This document shows positions 14,699 through 18,093 of a stretch of DNA of 18,093 nt, piece after piece (the stretch's first letter is position 1; every line of letters begins with the position of its first letter). The notes under the pieces were generated by a model that saw only the letters and a list, made by a program, of their open reading frames with translations, had not been told where the DNA came from and made no database searches. The DNA comes from Bacillota bacterium (GTDB lineage Bacteria > Bacillota > Bacilli > Paenibacillales > NBRC-103111): positions 1-18,093 of the forward strand of contig JAEWMH010000147.1 of NCBI GenBank assembly GCA_023393235.1, given 5' to 3'. The position numbers were made by a program, and so were the translations under genes.

Positions 14699-16063
14699 TT
14701 AAGCCTTGACCGGAATTGGCCGGACTCCCCCGCTCAGTTCGGATGCTGCTGTGTAAGGCGGATAGAGGCTGCGCCCGACGGCAGAATGCTTGTCGGATTT
14801 TAGCCAACCGTTGGAGTACAGTTCGGCTTCTAAGCCTGTTTGTTGGGAAACCAGCTCAAAAAAACGTTCGATGACATCGGGTTCCGCAATATTACCCGCA
14901 AAAGCGATATTCAGCTTGCCCCCGACGGAACAGATGCCGCAATTGATGGAAGCCGCTTTTTTGGGAGACGGAACCACCTCGATCATCTCTATGTACGGCT
15001 CCATAGACTTGGGCAGCTTCACATCTCCCAGGTTGGTAAAAAGTGCGGTTGTTGCGTGGTAAACCCGCTTGGAGACAAGGCTGATTGCCTTCTTTTTGAT
15101 AAACCACGGAACCATTCGTCCAACAAGCATTTTTTCATACCCGACATATGCAGCTATTTTGCCGGATAAATGTTCCTCGGTTACAGAGGCTTTCATTTGC
15201 GCCGTTACGGATTCCACCATATCGTCAATGGTTTGACCGGACGCTGCAGGGAGACTTACACTGATTTGGGTGACAAAATTCCGGAGTGATTTGGACGGGA
15301 ACATCCCCCGGAGATTAACGGGTACGACTAACCGGACCGGATGAGGGCTTCGACCCTGCTGCGAACCGGATGACAGAATGGCTTGGGCAAAAACAGCTGC
15401 CAAATATCCCGTTATGGTGGTTCCATGCCGGCGGGCGTAATCACGGAGCGGCAATGCCGGAAGAACGCCGTGAATGACCTTCATCCTGCGGTCTTCCGGA
15501 ACGGTCCCCTGAATAGCGTGGGCTTTGCGTTCCTCCAGCTTTGCCTTCTTGGCGTGCTTTTGATAATACCTTACACACCCGTCCTCCTCTTCCTGAGGCT
15601 CCGGAGGGTTTTCCGGCAGCAGAAGCACCCCCTCATCCCGAACCTCCTTTCCGGTTAAGAGCAGGTATCGATAGACCAGCGACTTCAAGAATTCCATCGC
15701 TCCCATACCGTCTGTCAGCGCATGGAAACATTCCAGTGTAATCCGCCTTCCAAAATAGAGGATTCGGAGCAGATAGCCATTATCTTCTTTGACTCCCATA
15801 ATCGGCGAACAGGGTGAAGCGGATTCTTTGCGCACGGTCAGCGGATTGTTATTTTCATGAAGGGAGCACCAAAACAGCCCTTTCCTCAATTTCACCGCCA
15901 TCGTGGGGAAGCGCTTGATGGTTATATCTGCAGCTTGCTGAAGCGCATCCGGATCAACGCCTTCGGTCAACACGGCCGAGAGGCGAAACACGCAAGGGTT
16001 TTTCTTCTCCGCTATGGCTGGATAGAGCTTCGCGGTGTTATCGAGGCTATACCGTCTTTTCAT
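14699..16063 (-). CDS. Condensation-fold acyltransferase (HxxxDG; alcohol acetyltransferase/WES-like)
   Basis: A 454-residue member of the CoA-dependent acyltransferase/condensation superfamily (chloramphenicol-acetyltransferase fold). The catalytic motif H114-A-L-T-D118-G119 is visible, followed by MEFLKSLVYRYLLL as in PapA5, wax-ester-synthase and 'alcohol acetyltransferase' proteins. The C-terminal half has TNLGDVKLP in the position of the structural DFGWG-like motif. There is no carrier-protein domain, adenylation domain, signal peptide or TM helix, so it is a stand-alone soluble acyltransferase. ATG 16063 has AGAGG 8 nt upstream; the in-frame ATG at 16069 and GTG at 16072 sit too close to it. 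As first gene of the glycolipid operon it may esterify a sugar hydroxyl of the lipid. The acyl donor and acceptor are unknown. Confidence 0.8.
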   Translation of the reverse strand: MKRRYSLDNTAKLYPAIAEKKNPCVFRLSAVLTEGVDPDALQQAADITIKRFPTMAVKLRKGLFWCSLHENNNPLTVRKESASPCSPIMGVKEDNGYLLRILYFGRRITLECFHALTDGMGAMEFLKSLVYRYLLLTGKEVRDEGVLLLPENPPEPQEEEDGCVRYYQKHAKKAKLEERKAHAIQGTVPEDRRMKVIHGVLPALPLRDYARRHGTTITGYLAAVFAQAILSSGSQQGRSPHPVRLVVPVNLRGMFPSKSLRNFVTQISVSLPAASGQTIDDMVESVTAQMKASVTEEHLSGKIAAYVGYEKMLVGRMVPWFIKKKAISLVSKRVYHATTALFTNLGDVKLPKSMEPYIEMIEVVPSPKKAASINCGICSVGGKLNIAFAGNIAEPDVIERFFELVSQQTGLEAELYSNGWLKSDKHSAVGRSLYPPYTAASELSGGVRPIPVKA

Positions 16064-16085
16064 TTCCATCACCTCTGTGAGCTTA

Positions 16086-16129
16086 TTTATAATTTCATCA
16101 TAATCACGCCATGTAAACGGAATGTAAAC
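16086..16129 (-). promoter_or_regulatory. Promoter and phased direct repeat upstream of the glycolipid operon
   Basis: On the minus strand, GTTTACAT occurs twice, with starts 11 bp apart (plus-strand 16122-16129 and 16111-16118). Each contains TTTACA, a 5/6 match to a -35 box, and has a plausible -10 17 bp further on (GATTAT or AATTAT). An 11-bp direct repeat at the -35 region is the usual site for an OmpR/VanR-type activator, and this operon encodes one. A second repeat pair (TATGTTC at 16142-16148 and 16151-16157 on the plus strand) lies further upstream. Confidence 0.5.
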
Positions 16130-16253
16130 CCTTCGAACGCATATGTTCTGTATGTTCCCATTGTAAGAAACCTCCCCTCCGGGAACAACGCGCTGCAGGC
16201 GGATTTATACCTCTGTCCAGGGACGGAGAGGGACTCAGCCTCAAGCATTCGCA

Positions 16254-16299
16254 CAAAAAAAGCCGGACGGAAAACATGACGTTTTCCACGCGGCTTTTT
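16254..16299. terminator. Bidirectional terminator after the M14 peptidase gene
   Basis: A long inverted repeat, AAAAAGCCG-gac-GGAAAAC and GTTTTCC-acg-CGGCTTTTT, has a 5-nt loop and flanking A- and T-runs. It lies 21 bp beyond the M14 stop codon, terminates the minus-strand peptidase transcript and insulates the glycolipid operon promoter from read-through. Confidence 0.85.
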
Positions 16300-16319
16300 A
16301 ATTGCTTTTTATACAGCGT

Positions 16320-17228
16320 CTATTTCTCCCGCTCCTTCATTCCCTCCAGCATAATCGCCGATACCTCTTGGTAGATGGTGGCGAAATGGCACAGGGGAAG
16401 CGGATTGACTCCGAAGCCCGCCTCCACCGTAAAGCCCGGCTTGCCGAACTCCTGGATAAACCAGTCCTTGTAACCCGCATCGCTGCCCTCCAGCTTCACG
16501 GGAATATAGCCGCTGGCTTTGCCGAAGCGCTCCGCCCACACAATGGATTCCGCCGGTTCCAGATCCCGGTAGTTCCAATAGATTTCCCTTCCTTGGGTAT
16601 GGAGAGCGATGAGGAGCTGAAAGCTGCGGGCGGCAGTAAACCGGGCCAACGCAACAGCCTCCGGCTCGGTGAGCGGCGCATCTCCGGTGTAATCCCGGGG
16701 TCCCGGTCCTGCCGCATCCCGGCGTGCCTTTTCCTTTTCCCAGTGGGCAGGGAACTGGTCGTTGAGATCAATACCGTTGGCATTGGCTTTCCAGCTTTGG
16801 AAATCCGTCCTGCCCCCATTCCACTCCAGCAGCCGATCTGCCACGGCCGGCTCTGCAGGCAGCCCCCGGATGACCAGCTCCGCCCCGTCCGGATTCATCA
16901 GGGGGGTAATCCACAAGCTGACGTTGTCCAGAAGCGGTCTGACCTGCACCCCGTGCAGCTGTCCGTCCTGCGCCTCCGCCTCTGCCAGCTCCTCCAGAAA
17001 AGCCATCAATACAAGCGACGTTATCCATTCATTGGCATGCATACCGCCGCTGTAATGGATTTCCCGGGAGCCCCGCCCGATCTGAAACGCCCCCAGCTCC
17101 CGGTCCAGCACGCTGCGCCCGATTTTCTCGTACTGAATAAACGGATACCGCTCCAACAGACTCGCGGCAGCCGCTTCGTACTCTTTCCACCCAAACGGCT
17201 CCCCCGGATTCACCGCGCGAGTCACCAT
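16320..17228 (-). CDS. M14 family gamma-D-glutamyl-diamino-acid endopeptidase (YqgT/ENP1-like)
   Basis: A 302-residue zinc carboxypeptidase-fold enzyme. The zinc ligands are H64 and E67 (G-M-H-A-N-E-W) and H210 (A-L-H-T-Q-G); the catalytic Glu is E269 in F-T-V-E-A-G. The ITPLMNPDGAEL block and the sequence NANGIDLNDQFPAHW (148-162), with L-N-D-Q-F in place of the common L-N-R-N-F, are those of Bacillaceae gamma-D-glutamyl-L-diamino-acid endopeptidase I. That enzyme cuts the D-Glu-DAP bond in peptidoglycan stem peptides. There is no signal peptide, TM helix or LysM repeat, so it is probably cytoplasmic and acts in muropeptide recycling or during sporulation. ATG 17228 has AGGGG 8 nt upstream. 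It is monocistronic, with its own terminator. Assignment to M14 is firm; exact substrate is inferred. Confidence 0.88.
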   Translation of the reverse strand: MVTRAVNPGEPFGWKEYEAAAASLLERYPFIQYEKIGRSVLDRELGAFQIGRGSREIHYSGGMHANEWITSLVLMAFLEELAEAEAQDGQLHGVQVRPLLDNVSLWITPLMNPDGAELVIRGLPAEPAVADRLLEWNGGRTDFQSWKANANGIDLNDQFPAHWEKEKARRDAAGPGPRDYTGDAPLTEPEAVALARFTAARSFQLLIALHTQGREIYWNYRDLEPAESIVWAERFGKASGYIPVKLEGSDAGYKDWFIQEFGKPGFTVEAGFGVNPLPLCHFATIYQEVSAIMLEGMKEREK

Positions 17229-17336
17229 GGAACCATCCCCTCTCCATATGCTGTGTGGTAAGAGGTATATGGGGACACCCCCTAAAACATTCCCCCAATC
17301 AGAAAACTCTGTTGGGTAGGACGATGCTGGAAATCA

Positions 17337-17752
17337 AAATGGGGTTGGTTTCGGCCGCTAAGCGCTTCTGAGTTCCGTTAGCGTTTAGAGGGGTTTATGC
17401 GGTTTGGCCCCCTCTGCGCTAACGGAACTGAGCGACTCTTAGAAGCCAAAATCCGCCGTCGTGGCGCGCTAACGGAACTGAGCGACGCTTAGCGGGGGTA
17501 GCGGGGACGAATGGGGAGCAAAATGGGCGCTAAGAGCGGCTGAGTTCCGTTACAACTCAAATGGGGTTGTTTTCGGCCGCTAAGCGCTTATGAGTTCCGT
17601 TAGCGTTTGGAGGGTTTTATGTCGTTCGGCCCTCTGTGCGCTAACGGTACTCAGCGACTCTTAGCAGCCAAATCCGCTGTCGTGGCGCGCTAACGGAACT
17701 CAGCGACCTTTAGCAGGGGTAGCGGGGACGAATGGGGAGCAAAATGGGCGCT
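17337..17752. repeat. Two 222-bp tandem units with seven alternating 27-bp elements (BIME-like)
   Basis: No gene is present. A 27-bp element close to CTAAG-n-G-nn-GCT-S-AGTTCCGTTAGCG occurs seven times. In the GCTAAG...GTTAGCG orientation it is at 17357-17383, 17529-17552 (end degenerate) and 17579-17605. In the opposite orientation it is at 17416-17442, 17466-17492, 17638-17664 and 17687-17713. Copies 1-4 form unit 1; copies 5-7 repeat copies 1-3 with an offset of 221-222 bp, and the flanks (TTCGGCC, AGCGGGGACGAATGGGGAGC, AAAATGGGCGCT) are repeated too. The fourth copy of unit 2 is missing. Adjacent opposite copies can form long hairpins. This resembles REP/BIME intergenic repeats; the identity of the family is not known to me. 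Confidence 0.85.
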
Positions 17753-17761
17753 GCAATTGGA

Positions 17762-17790
17762 TTGACAGATGTGGTTTACAAGTGTAGACT
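17762..17790 (+). promoter_or_regulatory. Promoter of the BlaI-family gene
   Basis: A perfect -35 TTGACA (17762-17767), a 17-bp spacer and a -10-like TAGACT (17785-17790, 4/6). The -10 lies inside the left arm of the inverted repeat, so a bound repressor would block polymerase. Confidence 0.6.
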
Positions 17791-17812
17791 TATGTAGTCT
17801 ACACTTGTAAAC
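17774..17812. promoter_or_regulatory. BlaI/MecI operator: 17-bp perfect inverted repeat
   Basis: GTTTACAAGTGTAGACT and its exact complement AGTCTACACTTGTAAAC flank a 5-nt TATGT spacer. Each arm contains a TACA-nn-TGTA box (17777-17786 and 17800-17809), the core recognised by BlaI/MecI repressors. It overlaps the -10 and start region of the gene's own promoter, indicating autoregulation. Confidence 0.75.
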
Positions 17813-17835
17813 TCAAAAACCGGAGGTTAGTTATC

Positions 17836-18093
17836 ATGTCCTTATCCGATAAAATATCACCTGCCGAGTTGGAGGTTATGCATATTCTGTGGGAGCACAA
17901 CTCCCCCGTTTCCTCCACGGAAATCCGCCGCAGGCTGCAAACCGCCAAGGGCTGGGAAAAATCCACAATCCTCACCTTGGTCAGGCGCCTCCAGGAAAAA
18001 GGGGTGATTGCCGCAGAAAAACGGGAGGTACTGTATTATTCCGCCAACCTGGGGGAACAGGAATATATCGCCGCCCAAACGGAGGAAATGGTG
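17836..18093 (+). CDS. BlaI/MecI/CopY family transcriptional repressor, 5' part
   Basis: The first 86 codons are present; the frame stays open to the window end. The protein is a winged-helix repressor: ISPAELEVMHILWEHNSPVSSTEIRRRL (helices 1-2), then GWEKSTILTLVRRLQEKGVI, the recognition helix and turn of BlaI/MecI (usual form K-S-T-V-x-T-L-L-x-R-L-x-x-K-G), and the wing EKREVLYYSA. The C-terminal dimerisation part, where BlaI is normally cleaved, lies outside the window. GGAGG is 9 nt before the ATG. BlaI proteins commonly sit next to a BlaR1/M56 membrane protease gene, which may follow downstream. In Paenibacillus-type genomes such pairs are often not linked to a beta-lactamase, so resistance should not be assumed. 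Confidence 0.88.
   Translation, partial: MSLSDKISPAELEVMHILWEHNSPVSSTEIRRRLQTAKGWEKSTILTLVRRLQEKGVIAAEKREVLYYSANLGEQEYIAAQTEEMV

Noticed and set aside
14661..14807. 49-residue N-terminal extension of the LafA-like glycosyltransferase
   Set aside because: It overlaps the acyltransferase 3' end, looks non-coding, and the internal ATG at 14660 has a strong ribosome binding site and the canonical MNIGLFTDTYFP start.
16210..16231. Imperfect hairpin CCTCTGTCC...GGACGGAGAGG upstream of the glycolipid operon
   Set aside because: There is no T-run and the arms pair with a bulge; with no supporting context it is not listed as a feature.
16302..17261. Plus-strand open frame (319 codons) opposite the M14 peptidase
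   Set aside because: The minus-strand frame has all M14 catalytic residues and a good ribosome binding site; the plus-strand frame is Arg/Pro-rich with no family features.
17337..17752. Possible CRISPR array
   Set aside because: The repeats alternate in orientation, spacers are themselves duplicated between units, and no cas genes are present.

Overview
The window looks like chromosomal DNA of a mid-GC Gram-positive spore-forming Bacillota, most likely Paenibacillus or a close relative. This is inferred from strong AGGAGG-type ribosome binding sites, near-consensus sigma-A promoters, a CssRS-type secretion-stress pair that reads closest to Bacillus CssR/CssS, a YtvI-like AI-2E family membrane protein, a YqgT/ENP1-type M14 peptidase and a BlaI-family repressor. 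No rRNA, tRNA, insertion sequence, phage gene or CRISPR array was found.

Left part (1-8.7 kb, plus strand). It holds the C-terminal end of an AI-2E family membrane protein, a YpeA-like GNAT acetyltransferase and a terminator. After about 440 bp of non-coding DNA comes a MarR regulator that overlaps an MmpL/YdgH-type exporter by 4 bp, behind a TTGACA-17-TATAAT promoter with a palindromic operator. Then follow a small secreted coiled-coil protein of unknown function, the cssR-cssS two-component pair and a DUF3054 membrane protein. cssS carries an apparent one-base insertion in a T6 tract.

Middle part (8.7-16.1 kb, minus strand). Seven tightly packed genes read right to left as one probable operon: a condensation-fold acyltransferase (HxxxDG), two GT4 glycosyltransferases resembling the LafA/LafB (BgsB/BgsA) diglucosyl-diacylglycerol enzymes, a TVP38/DedA membrane protein, a DegV/FakB-type fatty-acid-binding protein (frameshifted here), and a VanRS-like response regulator and multi-TM histidine kinase. 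A promoter region with an 11-bp-phased direct repeat precedes the first gene, and bidirectional hairpins bound both ends. The gene set suggests a self-regulated module that makes, acylates and redistributes a membrane glycolipid. This is the most interesting candidate system in the window.

Right part (16.25-18.1 kb). A cytoplasmic M14 gamma-D-glutamyl-diamino-acid endopeptidase lies on the minus strand. Next is a roughly 415-bp non-coding block made of two 222-bp tandem units, which carry seven copies of a 27-bp element in alternating orientation (BIME-like). The last feature is the 5' end of a BlaI/MecI repressor gene behind a 17-bp perfect inverted repeat that contains two TACA-nn-TGTA boxes.

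Two independent one-base homopolymer indels (cssS and degV) mean that either the assembly has homopolymer errors or two genes have been recently inactivated. Reads would decide which.
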